DNA from: Eubacterium sp.
GTDB taxonomy: Bacteria > Bacillota > Clostridia > Peptostreptococcales > Anaerovoracaceae
Length of the DNA stretch: 64,000 nucleotides
Assembly: GCA_017511535.1 (NCBI GenBank)
Contig: JAFWJS010000025.1
Coordinates: 1-64,000 of the forward strand
Direction of reading: 5' to 3'
A program made the position numbers and the translations under genes. Of the stretch, positions 16,924 to 24,474 are shown piece after piece. The notes beneath the pieces are model-generated. The model made no database searches. It was not told the origin of the DNA and was given only the letters and a program-made list of their open reading frames with translations. Position 1 is the first letter of the stretch; every line of letters starts with the position of its first letter.

Positions 16924-17220
16924 TCAGTATGGAAGATTCTTTATCTCGTCATACACGTGCCTCACCGCATCCACGAGGTCCTCGTCCGACATATCATCGT
17001 CAGCTTCGAACAGCTTCTGGTTCTTGTAGTACATGCAAGGCACGTTGTCGTGCGGATATCTGGCGGCGTAATCCGGCATAAGATCCTCTTCAATGTGCTG
17101 GAAGTCATGTGTGTTATACTCCTCCAGGTTCTCCATACCGACGTCTTCTATCGCCTTGTTGACCACCTCACACTTGTGGTCGCCTTCTCTGTAGAAATAT
17201 TTTACTTTCCTGATGTTCAT
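16924..17220 (-). CDS. thioredoxin/glutaredoxin-fold small protein, monothiol-like
   Basis: 98 aa. The pattern fits a glutaredoxin-type fold: beta strand RKVKYFYREGD, a helix beginning HKCEVVNKA, then NVPCMYYKNQKLF, where VP matches the cis-proline of the fold and is followed by a beta hairpin, and a C-terminal amphipathic helix. The usual CxxC is absent; only the second cysteine position (residue 17) is kept, with Asp at the first. A second Cys follows the cis-Pro. Function is inferred from fold only: redox adaptor or regulator, not a classical disulfide reductase. It follows gltA by 15 bases and is probably co-transcribed. Confidence 0.65.
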   Translation of the reverse strand: MNIRKVKYFYREGDHKCEVVNKAIEDVGMENLEEYNTHDFQHIEEDLMPDYAARYPHDNVPCMYYKNQKLFEADDDMSDEDLVDAVRHVYDEIKNLPY

Positions 17221-17235
17221 TCCTTATCCCTCCGT

Positions 17236-18576
17236 CTATTCCAGTTCCTTCATGATGCTCTTGTACGCAGGTCTGATGATCTTGCCCTGACCGATCAGCT
17301 CCTCGATCCTGTGAGCGCTCCAGCCGACTATCCTGGCGATCGCGAACAGAGGCGTGTAGAGCTCAACAGGTATACCGAGCATCTGATATACGAATCCGCT
17401 GTAGAAGTCGACGTTAGGACTTACGCCCTTGAATATATGTCTCTTTTCGGCGATGAGCTCCGGAGCAAGCTCTTCTATCAGATTATACATCGTCATCGTA
17501 TCATCCATTCCCTTGTCAGCGGCAAGCTTCTCGCAGTAACCCTTAAGGAGCTTCTCTCTCGGATCGGACAGTGAATATACGGCATGGCCCATTCCATAGA
17601 TGAGACCTTTATTATCGAACACTTCTCCGTCAAGCATCTTTGACAGATAATCTCTCATTTCCGCCCTGTCTGTGATGTTGCTGACGTTCTCGCGGATGTT
17701 ATCCATCATCTCCATGACTTTGATGTTGGCGCCGCCGTGTTTAGGCCCCTTGAGAGACGACATCGCGGCAGCGATAGTAGCGTATGCGTCTGATCCCGAT
17801 GATGTGACGACTCTCGTCGTGAAAGTGGAGTTGTTTCCTCCGCCGTGTTCCATATGCAGGATCAAAGCCGTATCCAGCGCCTTCGCCTCGATCTCTGAAT
17901 AGCTCGCGTCAGGTCTCAGCAGCCTGAGGAAATTCTCAGCAGTGGACAGCGCCGGATCCGGATGATGTATGTACATGCTTTGATCTCTGTTATAGTGGTT
18001 ATACGCATGATAGCTGTACGCCGCGATCATCGGGAAGACCGCTATGAGTCTTATCGCCTGTCTGATGTTATTATCCACCGTATCGACCTTGGCTTTATCG
18101 TCGTATGAGGCAAGAGTAAGGATACTTCTTGTCATTGAATTCATCAGGTCACCCGACGGCGCCTTCATGATGACGTCTCTTGTGAAATTCGTCGGAAGCT
18201 CCATCGCTTCTCCTAAGTATTTCTTGAATTCCGCTTCTTCTTCCTCTGTCGGATACTGACCGAACAAAAGCAGGAACGCTGTTCTGGCGAAGCCATATTC
18301 ATGTTCGCCTATGGAATTCACGATGCTGTCGATCTTATGCCCTCTGTACCAGAGCTCGCCTTCGCACGGCTGCATGACTCCGTCCTTATCCGGCTTGAAA
18401 GAAACTATTTCCGATATCCCTGTAAGTCCCGTAAGGACACCCTTTCCGTTAAGGTCGCGGAGTCCTCTGTTAACATTGTATTCCTTGAAAAGGTCGTCGG
18501 AGATCACATCATTCTTCACACAGAGAGCCTGCATCTCTTTTGCGTAATCTTCAAATTCTTCTTTCTGTGTCTTCAT
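17236..18576 (-). CDS. gltA: citrate synthase
   Basis: Condenses acetyl-CoA with oxaloacetate to citrate. The catalytic triad regions are visible: LHMEHGGGNNSTF (His), YGMGHAVYSLSDPR (His) and SPNVDFYSGFVY (Asp), with KGPKHGGAN and the C-terminal FAIARIVGWSAHRIEE. The length is 446 aa. The start at 18576 has a GGGAGG site. In an anaerobe this usually serves glutamate synthesis rather than a full cycle; that role is inferred. It is followed by a thioredoxin-fold gene. Confidence 0.96.
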   Translation of the reverse strand: MKTQKEEFEDYAKEMQALCVKNDVISDDLFKEYNVNRGLRDLNGKGVLTGLTGISEIVSFKPDKDGVMQPCEGELWYRGHKIDSIVNSIGEHEYGFARTAFLLLFGQYPTEEEEAEFKKYLGEAMELPTNFTRDVIMKAPSGDLMNSMTRSILTLASYDDKAKVDTVDNNIRQAIRLIAVFPMIAAYSYHAYNHYNRDQSMYIHHPDPALSTAENFLRLLRPDASYSEIEAKALDTALILHMEHGGGNNSTFTTRVVTSSGSDAYATIAAAMSSLKGPKHGGANIKVMEMMDNIRENVSNITDRAEMRDYLSKMLDGEVFDNKGLIYGMGHAVYSLSDPREKLLKGYCEKLAADKGMDDTMTMYNLIEELAPELIAEKRHIFKGVSPNVDFYSGFVYQMLGIPVELYTPLFAIARIVGWSAHRIEELIGQGKIIRPAYKSIMKELE

Positions 18577-18624
18577 AAGTGTTCCTCCCTTCCTGTAGTA
18601 TTGGGATAGTCTCCATTTACATGT

Positions 18625-18653
18625 ATTTTACCACAAAGCGGATCGTATTAAAA
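18625..18653 (-). promoter_or_regulatory. promoter for gltA (extended -10)
   Basis: TGGTAAAAT on the minus strand forms an extended -10 (TAAAAT at 18625-18630), with a poor -35 (TTTTAA) 17 bases away. It is divergent from the plus-strand promoter at 18680-18707. Confidence 0.5.
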
Positions 18654-18679
18654 GCACGGCGGAAACGGCATATACCCCG

Positions 18680-18707
18680 TTGCATTCATAAATGACCATG
18701 ATATAAT
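18680..18707 (+). promoter_or_regulatory. promoter of the plus-strand RNA
   Basis: TTGCAT (18680-18685), 16-base spacer, and TGATATAAT, an extended -10 with a consensus TATAAT at 18702-18707. The expected start is near 18714, at the first copy of the CCAGAAGGA element. Confidence 0.7.
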
Positions 18708-18713
18708 AAAGCC

Positions 18714-18791
18714 AGAAGGAATCGCTTAGCGATCGGCCTTTCTTGTGGATGTGCCACCCTACTCGGTCAAGTCACAGGGGTGGCCTTTTCT
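18714..18791 (+). ncRNA. candidate antisense RNA of a type I toxin-antitoxin-like locus
   Basis: A predicted RNA of about 78 nt runs from the extended -10 promoter to a hairpin with a 7-bp GCCACCC/GGGTGGC stem (18753-18759 with 18778-18784) followed by CTTTTCTT. It is complementary to the 3' end of the 30-codon ORF and to the mRNA tail on the other strand. A small hairpin ATCGC/GCGAT (18721-18725 with 18729-18733) lies near its 5' end. Its 5' elements CCAGAAGGA and GGCCTTTC are repeated in the leader of the opposing mRNA. This is inference from promoter, terminator and repeat layout. Confidence 0.55.
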
Positions 18792-18851
18792 TGCCCTGAT
18801 ACTCATTGTGATCCTCAATACTCCTTTATGGTATGAGATCGTGAGCCTCAT
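18759..18851 (-). CDS. 30-aa basic peptide, candidate type I toxin
   Basis: ORF of 30 codons and a TAG stop, too short for standard gene calling. The start is strongly supported: AAAGGAGG is placed seven bases before the ATG. The peptide alternates hydrophobic and polar residues in its first half, has a basic middle (RARKGHP) and a short acidic end. It has no clear transmembrane helix, unlike most type I toxins. The 3' end of the ORF forms one arm of the plus-strand terminator hairpin. An internal ATG would give a 15-aa product. Function unknown; the toxin label rests on the two-RNA arrangement. Confidence 0.5.
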   Translation of the reverse strand: MRLTISYHKGVLRITMSIRARKGHPCDLTE

Positions 18852-18931
18852 TGTGGCGCCTCCTTTCCTGTTGCATCTCTGCCTTTATAAGGCTGTAAAC
18901 TGCACCGACAGAAAGGCCAACCACCCCGCTA

Positions 18932-18940
18932 TCCTTCTGG
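18932..18940 (-). repeat. leader copy of inverted element pairing with the mRNA tail
   Basis: CCAGAAGGA (minus strand, 18932-18940) and GGCCTTTC (18911-18918) in the mRNA leader are repeated inverted at 18712-18720 and 18735-18742. Within the minus-strand mRNA the 5' leader can therefore pair with its own 3' tail. Spacing between the two elements is 13 bases in the leader and 14 in the other copy. Confidence 0.75.
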
Positions 18941-18948
18941 TATCACTT

Positions 18949-18977
18949 ACAATATCAACTTCCTCATAGACTGTCAA
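18949..18977 (-). promoter_or_regulatory. promoter of the 30-codon ORF
   Basis: TTGACA (18972-18977), 17-base spacer, TATTGT (18949-18954) on the minus strand. The expected start near 18942 places the CCAGAAGGA element at the very 5' end of the transcript, mirroring the opposing RNA. The leader to the ATG is about 90 nt. Confidence 0.7.
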
Positions 18978-18999
18978 TATTTTCCATTTATTTTTCTGA

Positions 19000-19773
19000 T
19001 CAGTCGCCGCCTCCGATCATGGCTGCGAGGAAGGCCTTGAGCCTGTCGCTCTTCGGATGATTGAAAATATCGTCCGGCGTGCCTTCTTCAACAACTTTAC
19101 CGTTGTTCATGAACACTACCCTGTGAGCCACTTCTTTGGCGAACCCCATCTCGTGTGTTACGACTACCATCGTTATGTGCTGCTGCGCAAGGCGCTTCAT
19201 TACAGCAAGCACCTCGCCCGTTATCTCAGGGTCTAGAGCTGAAGTAGGCTCGTCGAAAAGCATGATCGACGGATCCATCGCAAGTCCCCTCGCGATGGCG
19301 ATCCTCTGCTTCTGTCCTCCGGAAAGCATGCCCGGATACTGATCTCTCTTATCCGGAAGGCCTACCATCTTAAGCAGTTCTTCGCCTCGCTCTACCGCGT
19401 TCTGTTTAGGAACACCCTTTACTTTTATCGGCGCGTACGTGATGTTACGCAGACATGTCATGTGCGGGAACAGGTTGAAGTGCTGGAACACCATTCCTGT
19501 CTCACGGGTTATCCTCCTCAGCTGCTTGTCAGGCAGATATTTCGCCTTGCCGTCGCTGCCCGTCGACACGAAGGTCTCTCCGTTCAGCGATATAGAACCG
19601 GACGTTATTCTTGTCAGACAGTTCACACAGCGCAGAAGCGTACTCTTTCCTGAGCCTGACGGTCCGATTATCGCTACGGTCTCTCCCTCGTTTACAGCCA
19701 GATCGACATCGTCGAGAGCAGTACAGTTGGCATACTTCTTGACGATGTGTTCCATTTTCAGTACTTCTGCCAT
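19000..19773 (-). CDS. polar amino-acid ABC transporter, ATP-binding protein
   Basis: Cytoplasmic ATPase that powers uptake of a polar amino acid. Walker [10 protein letters not shown] near residue 38, signature [14 protein letters not shown], Walker [15 protein letters not shown] and the switch His in [12 protein letters not shown] are all present. The length of 257 aa fits the GlnQ/HisP/ArtP group. It ends the operon after the permease, with a three-base gap. The substrate cannot be assigned from this subunit. Confidence 0.93.
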   Translation of the reverse strand: MAEVLKMEHIVKKYANCTALDDVDLAVNEGETVAIIGPSGSGKSTLLRCVNCLTRITSGSISLNGETFVSTGSDGKAKYLPDKQLRRITRETGMVFQHFNLFPHMTCLRNITYAPIKVKGVPKQNAVERGEELLKMVGLPDKRDQYPGMLSGGQKQRIAIARGLAMDPSIMLFDEPTSALDPEITGEVLAVMKRLAQQHITMVVVTHEMGFAKEVAHRVVFMNNGKVVEEGTPDDIFNHPKSDRLKAFLAAMIGGGD

Positions 19774-19776
19774 CTC

Positions 19777-20460
19777 TTACTCCTCTCTTTCATCATATTT
19801 CGAGAAATACTTCTCGACCTTGTCTGCGAATGTCTGTGTTATGAATGTAAAGAACAGGTATACTATAGCCGCTACCACATATACCGCAAGAACGAAGTCT
19901 CTGTTTACCATGCTCTCGGAAACTCTCATGATCTCCTGCAGCGTGATAACAGAAGCAAGCGCCGTATCTTTGATGAGCAGGATCGCTTCATTGGCTACGC
20001 CGGGAAGCACAACTCTCATCATCTGCGGTATAACGACGTCAAACATCTCCTGTGTCTTGGAAAGACCCAGGGAATGACTGGCTTCATATTGACCGTGGTC
20101 TATACTGTTTATTCCTCCTCTGTAGATCTCCGCTATGTAAGCCGCGTAATTCAATACGAACGTTATCGCGGCTGTCGGGAACGCAGGCAGTGTTATGTCC
20201 AGCGCGATCGGGAAGAAGAAATAGAAAAACCAAAGCTGGAGGATGAGCGGCGTGCCTCTGAAAATAAAGACATACAGCTTGCATATCCAGCGTATGGGCG
20301 CTATTTTGCTGATCTCTCCGAAAGCGATCGGAAGCCCGAGAGGAACAGCCAGCACCACCGTGATCCCCCAGAGCTGCAGCGTTACGACCGTAGCCCTCAG
20401 GATCGTCGGCGTCGCGACCTCCCATAAATAAATCATGGTTTCCTGAAAGGTCATATTCAT
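19777..20460 (-). CDS. polar amino-acid ABC transporter, permease
   Basis: 227-aa membrane protein of the His/Glu/Gln/Arg/opine permease family. Several hydrophobic segments are visible, and the cytoplasmic coupling region (EASHSLGLSKTQEMFDVVIPQ) matches the EAA loop that contacts the ATPase. A GGAGG-type site precedes the start at 20460. It lies between the binding protein and the ATPase genes; a single permease gene implies a homodimer. Confidence 0.92.
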   Translation of the reverse strand: MNMTFQETMIYLWEVATPTILRATVVTLQLWGITVVLAVPLGLPIAFGEISKIAPIRWICKLYVFIFRGTPLILQLWFFYFFFPIALDITLPAFPTAAITFVLNYAAYIAEIYRGGINSIDHGQYEASHSLGLSKTQEMFDVVIPQMMRVVLPGVANEAILLIKDTALASVITLQEIMRVSESMVNRDFVLAVYVVAAIVYLFFTFITQTFADKVEKYFSKYDEREE

Positions 20461-20502
20461 AGAAACCTCCTATCTTTATAGTCAAATACCAGTTGCAGTA
20501 AA

Positions 20503-20540
20503 ACAAAAATCAGGCGGCCGCCTTATCAGGTGACCGCCTG
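20503..20540 (-). terminator. intra-operon terminator after the binding-protein gene
   Basis: On the minus strand CAGGCGG/CCGCCTG (20534-20540 with 20511-20517) is followed by ATTTTTGTTTT. Placed between the binding protein and the permease, it probably lets the binding protein be made in excess over the membrane parts. Confidence 0.75.
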
Positions 20541-20552
20541 GTCAGGCTTTCT

Positions 20553-21386
20553 TTACAGATCCTCGAAGATAACGAGGTTTCTGCCAAACCATTCATTACT
20601 GATCTTTTCAGCTTCTCCGCTGTCAATGATCTTCTTGAACGCTTCATTGAACTTCTCAGTCAGCTGTGTGTCCTCCTTACGGAATCCTACAGCATAGTCG
20701 TCAGAACCGAAGTTGAATTCGCTCTCATAGAGCTTCTCTTTATTGGCGTTGTTGTATGTGGCGTAAACTTCGTCGATAACCACTACGTCTACTCTTCCTG
20801 CCTTCATATCGAGAAGAGCCTGGTCGTATGTCTTGTATTCTGTCACGTTATCTTTGAACTCTTCATAAAGCTCGTGAGCCTTGATATCGTCAGCGGCAGC
20901 AGAGTCAGCCTGTGTCGCGATCTTGTAGTTCTTCAGCTCTGAAGCGTCTTTGATATTGATACTCTTGTCAAGAGACATTACGAGCTCTCTGTTCGCGCAG
21001 TATCTCTTGGACATCGACAGGTTCTTGATACGGTCAGGTGTTACTGAAAGTCCGTTCCAGATACAGTCTATCTTCTTGGAAGAAAGCTCAGCTTCCTTTG
21101 CTGTCCAGTCGATCGCCTTGAACTCTACATCAAGCCCCATCTCTTTGAAGGTGGCTTTGGCCAGGTCGATATCGAATCCGACTATATTGTTGTCCTTGTC
21201 TCTGAATCCCATAGGAGCAAATGTGTCGTCAAGACCTACTATGATCTTTCCTCTGTCTTCGATGTACTCCCAGTCTGTTTTACTTCCGTCATCACTCTTC
21301 TTGCCGCAGCCGGTGAGCATGAATACTGACAGTGCCAGTACTGCTATCATGCTGACAGCAACGACTCTTTTAATTGTTTTTGTCAT
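20553..21386 (-). CDS. polar amino-acid ABC transporter, substrate-binding lipoprotein
   Basis: Extracytoplasmic solute-binding protein (SBP_bac_3 family) anchored by lipid. The signal peptide ends in the lipobox LTGC at about residue 27. The mature part has the family pattern IIVGLDDTFAPMGF, VGFDIDLAKA and DCIWNGLSVTPDR. The 277-aa length is normal. It is the first gene of the operon. The amino acid bound is not predictable by eye. An inverted repeat overlaps the putative -10 region upstream. Confidence 0.93.
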   Translation of the reverse strand: MTKTIKRVVAVSMIAVLALSVFMLTGCGKKSDDGSKTDWEYIEDRGKIIVGLDDTFAPMGFRDKDNNIVGFDIDLAKATFKEMGLDVEFKAIDWTAKEAELSSKKIDCIWNGLSVTPDRIKNLSMSKRYCANRELVMSLDKSINIKDASELKNYKIATQADSAAADDIKAHELYEEFKDNVTEYKTYDQALLDMKAGRVDVVVIDEVYATYNNANKEKLYESEFNFGSDDYAVGFRKEDTQLTEKFNEAFKKIIDSGEAEKISNEWFGRNLVIFEDL

Positions 21387-21419
21387 GATAGTCTCCTTTC
21401 GTTGATCCGGTTATTTTTA

Positions 21420-21457
21420 ACACTTTAATATAGTCACTGTTTAATGTGCTAAAGTGT
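21420..21457 (-). promoter_or_regulatory. candidate promoter -10 flanked by an inverted repeat
   Basis: ACACTTTA (minus-strand reading, 21450-21457) and TAAAGTGT (21420-21427) form a perfect 8-bp inverted repeat. Its promoter-proximal arm abuts and overlaps by one base a TATATT -10-like hexamer (21427-21432). The -35 is poor. The layout suggests a repressor operator for the transporter operon; inference. Confidence 0.4.
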
Positions 21458-21524
21458 CCGCTGTCCATATGTTACCATACAGGCTGTCTCTTTGCAAGCA
21501 CTCAAAATACAGGAATATATGGTA

Positions 21525-21556
21525 TAAAAAAGGGCGTGTGAGCATGCTCACACGTC
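21525..21556 (-). terminator. terminator of the BspA-like gene
   Basis: A 20-bp perfect palindrome at 21535-21554 (arms CGTGTGAGCA and TGCTCACACG), followed on the minus strand by CCC and six T. Confidence 0.9.
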
Positions 21557-21565
21557 CTCTTTCTC

Positions 21566-23011
21566 TTACTTCACTCTTATCTTTACCTTTATCTTCTTGC
21601 TCCCCGCTTTATATTGCTTATCCCCTGCTGCAGACACTTTTACAGTAACAGAATATGTCTTTTTCTTTAGGCCTTTCTTAACTGTTATCTTCCCTGTCTT
21701 CTTGTTAATCGATATCTTCTTGTTTCCCTTCAGCATCCTGAACGAAAGCTTCCCCTTGTTTTTCTTTACTGTCATCACCTTGCTTCTCTTAAGCGTAACA
21801 GTTCTCGATCTCTTTGCAGAAGCAGTCTTTCCCTTGGCGTACAGCGGATTGACAGCCTTATTGAGTTTGAAAATGAATGTTCCGTAGTACGGTATGCCGT
21901 TTTCATCAGCATATTCTTCAAACTCTTCAGGTATTATTATCTTTACATCTCCGCCGATACTCCTCTTTGGATCTTCTCTGAAGATGACCTCAGTCGGACT
22001 ATTGCTTTCATCCACGATCACATCGCTCTTACCATCGTTATTGAGGTCTAAATACTCGATATTCCCTTCTTGTTTAACTGATATCAGTTTAGAAACATAT
22101 ATGTATTCTATTGTGAGCAACGGAAGGAAATCCTTACTTTTAAATCTTTCTGCCGCTGACAGTTTTACTTCACCTTTTGAAAGATCCAGAGTATATCTTC
22201 CGTTATCACCTATGACATAGTAAGTGAAGCCATACTGCTTTGCGTAATCAAGAGCTGTAGAATTCTTATATACAAACAGCGTAGTGTAATCCTTATCGAA
22301 TGAATACTGCTTCAGGGTGCACTCCGGATTCATTATGAATACTCTTCCCAGCTCAGGACATGATATGAACGCGTTATCCCCTATACTGGTGCAGCTATAT
22401 GGTATAGCCAGCGCATCTACTGCCTCGTTATTGTTGAATGCGCCCATTCCGATGGATTGAATACCTTCCTCAAGAATGAGATTATGGCAGTCTACTTCTT
22501 CAAACGCTTCATCACCGATCGACTTAACCCCGCTGATCACGACTTCTTTCATTACCACGTTCTCACAGAAAGCAAAAGCGTTATCCTCTATCACGCAGTT
22601 ATCTCCGTAAATATTGATCTGGGCAACATTGTAGCAGTGCGCGAAAGCATAGTTTCCGATCCTCTGGACGCCGTATATCACTACTTTTGATATACCGGTA
22701 AAGTTATAGAAGGAATAGTTCCCTATATTGCTTACTTTACTGAACTCGATCTTGTCTACCTGCTCTCTGTATTTTGACCACGGCGCGTCGGCGGAACTGT
22801 AGTTTGCCATAGCGCCGCCTACTGACGGATCCTTAGCTGATATCTTAAGCACAGTGCTGGCTCCATCTTTATACAGCTCCCACTTACATGTTCCTGTCGT
22901 TCCTTCATCAATGTTTTCAGCAAATGCGCTTTCTGCCATAGCAAGTGTAAGACAGATAAGGGCTGAAACGACGACAAGTAAACAGCATAATCTTTCAACT
23001 CTGGCTTTCAT
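21566..23011 (-). CDS. secreted BspA-like leucine-rich repeat surface protein
   Basis: 481 aa. An N-terminal signal peptide (hydrophobic stretch about residues 8-30, ending AESAFAE) directs export. Residues about 85-260 contain LRR_5-type repeats of the IGNYAF, IEDNAF, IGDEAF, IGMGAF and IGDNAF form. The C-terminal 90 residues are very basic (Lys-rich) with Ig-like alternation (KKISINKKTGKITVKKG), likely a wall-interaction or repeat domain. No LPXTG sorting signal is seen. BspA-type proteins often mediate adhesion; that role is inferred. Signal and architecture resemble three other secreted proteins in this window (36862, 38148, 56482). Confidence 0.85.
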   Translation of the reverse strand: MKARVERLCCLLVVVSALICLTLAMAESAFAENIDEGTTGTCKWELYKDGASTVLKISAKDPSVGGAMANYSSADAPWSKYREQVDKIEFSKVSNIGNYSFYNFTGISKVVIYGVQRIGNYAFAHCYNVAQINIYGDNCVIEDNAFAFCENVVMKEVVISGVKSIGDEAFEEVDCHNLILEEGIQSIGMGAFNNNEAVDALAIPYSCTSIGDNAFISCPELGRVFIMNPECTLKQYSFDKDYTTLFVYKNSTALDYAKQYGFTYYVIGDNGRYTLDLSKGEVKLSAAERFKSKDFLPLLTIEYIYVSKLISVKQEGNIEYLDLNNDGKSDVIVDESNSPTEVIFREDPKRSIGGDVKIIIPEEFEEYADENGIPYYGTFIFKLNKAVNPLYAKGKTASAKRSRTVTLKRSKVMTVKKNKGKLSFRMLKGNKKISINKKTGKITVKKGLKKKTYSVTVKVSAAGDKQYKAGSKKIKVKIRVK

Positions 23012-23084
23012 CTCAATATCCTCCCTGCAAAAGCATATTGTCAGAATATTCCGAATCTCAAGTACAGTATATCACGCCGGAATA

Positions 23085-23115
23085 TAAAAAGAGCGGGGAA
23101 TGTGATCCCCGCTCT
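23085..23115 (-). terminator. terminator of pfp
   Basis: GAGCGGGG/CCCCGCTC stem (23091-23098 with 23107-23114), followed on the minus strand by TTTTTA. Confidence 0.9.
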
Positions 23116-23131
23116 GAAAATTGTGAAAATA

Positions 23132-24397
23132 TTATGCTAATACCTTTTTGAGCTTAGCGAAGTCAGGAAGTCCGTTCTTCTTCTTCATAGGTGTCTCGCC
23201 CTGGATGAGCGGCATAGCGTAATCGATGAATCCGCCGAGGATGTCGTTGCCTTCTTCATTGATCCACTCATCAGGAACGTGCTTCTCATAGTTGGCTACG
23301 TCGGACAGCGGGAACAGCTTAGTATGGCATACGTACTCGCCCTTGTCTTCCCAGTCATATCCCATTTCTTCAGAACGCTCGCACTCGAAGCCTACCATGT
23401 GGTCTGTCTCACCGTCAAGCATTGCTTCAACAGCTGCTTTGCCGGCTGCGAACGACTCGCTGATATCTGTTCCGGAAGCAACGTGAGCACCGGCTCTCTG
23501 GAGAAGGCTGAGCTCGATACCTCTTGTCTTGACGCCGAGACGGTCCTTGATGATGCTCGCGAGCATAGCCGCAAGTCCACCAAGCTGCGCGTGGCCGAAA
23601 CCGTCTGTTCCGGATGTCTTGGCCTCGGATACGAATGACCCGTCGGCATAGTGGATACCTTCTGAGACAGCTACGATGCAGTTGTGCTTTTCTTCGTATA
23701 CCTTCGTAACGTCAGCTACGAACTTCTCCATGTCGAAATCTCTTTCAGGGAGATAGATGAGGTCGCAGTTTCTCTCAGCTGCGTTAGCAAGAGCCGCCGC
23801 AGCCGTCAGCCACCCTGCGTGACGTCCCATGCACTCGATGATCGTGACCATTCCTGTGTCGTAAACTACTGTGTCGTGAGCAACTTCCATGATCGATGTC
23901 GCAATGTATTTAGCTGATGAAGCGAATCCCGGACAGTGGTCTGTTCCGTAAAGGTCGTTATCGATGGTCTTTGGAACTCCCATTACACGGCATTCATATC
24001 CGACTTTCTTCATATACTTGGAGATCTTGTTGCATGTGTCCATGGAATCGTTTCCGCCGTTATAGCAGAAATAGCGGACATCATACTTCTGGAAGATCTC
24101 AAGGATGCGTTTGTAGTCTGTCTCATCCTCATCCGGATCCTTCATCTTATATCTGCATGAGCCGAGCGCTGAAGAAGGCGTGTACATGAGTTTGTCAAGT
24201 TCTTCCCTGTCCTCTTCATCCATGTCAAACAGCTGGTCCTCAAGAACGCCCTTGATACCATAATGCGCTCCGTATACCTTGGTGATGCAGTCAGCGTCGA
24301 GTGCTGTACGGATAACGCCGTATGCGCTGGCGTTGATGACTGACGTCGGGCCGCCCGACTGTCCGATGATCAAAGCTCCTCTTAATTCTTCTGACAT
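23132..24397 (-). CDS. pfp: 6-phosphofructokinase, PPi-dependent type
   Basis: Interconverts fructose-6-phosphate and fructose-1,6-bisphosphate. N-terminal IGQSGGPTSVINASAYG and PKTIDNDLYGTDHCPGF are family motifs. The phosphoryl-donor site reads GGNDSMDT rather than the GGDGS of ATP enzymes, which in this family indicates pyrophosphate as donor. MGRHAGWLT is also present. 421 aa. It lies downstream of fba and behind a terminator, so it has either readthrough or its own promoter. PPi use is inferred from the motif. Confidence 0.92.
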   Translation of the reverse strand: MSEELRGALIIGQSGGPTSVINASAYGVIRTALDADCITKVYGAHYGIKGVLEDQLFDMDEEDREELDKLMYTPSSALGSCRYKMKDPDEDETDYKRILEIFQKYDVRYFCYNGGNDSMDTCNKISKYMKKVGYECRVMGVPKTIDNDLYGTDHCPGFASSAKYIATSIMEVAHDTVVYDTGMVTIIECMGRHAGWLTAAAALANAAERNCDLIYLPERDFDMEKFVADVTKVYEEKHNCIVAVSEGIHYADGSFVSEAKTSGTDGFGHAQLGGLAAMLASIIKDRLGVKTRGIELSLLQRAGAHVASGTDISESFAAGKAAVEAMLDGETDHMVGFECERSEEMGYDWEDKGEYVCHTKLFPLSDVANYEKHVPDEWINEEGNDILGGFIDYAMPLIQGETPMKKKNGLPDFAKLKKVLA

Positions 24398-24412
24398 ATA
24401 TTATTCCTCCTG

Positions 24413-24449
24413 TAAAAACAGGCGCGTGATCCATAACGGACCCGCGCCG
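24413..24449 (-). terminator. terminator between fba and pfp
   Basis: A GGCGCG/CGCGCC stem extended by GGTCC/GGATC on the minus strand and followed by TGTTTTT. It ends the fba transcript and would reduce readthrough into pfp. Confidence 0.85.
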
Positions 24450-24474
24450 TAAATATAATCATTATCTATCAGCT

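Noticed and set aside
18745..18969. 74-codon hydrophobic plus-strand ORF, which could pass for a membrane toxin
   Set aside because: No ribosome site precedes it and the plus-strand RNA is predicted to end at the hairpin near 18790, inside the ORF. The minus-strand 30-codon ORF has far better signals. If the plus RNA were longer, this should be reconsidered.
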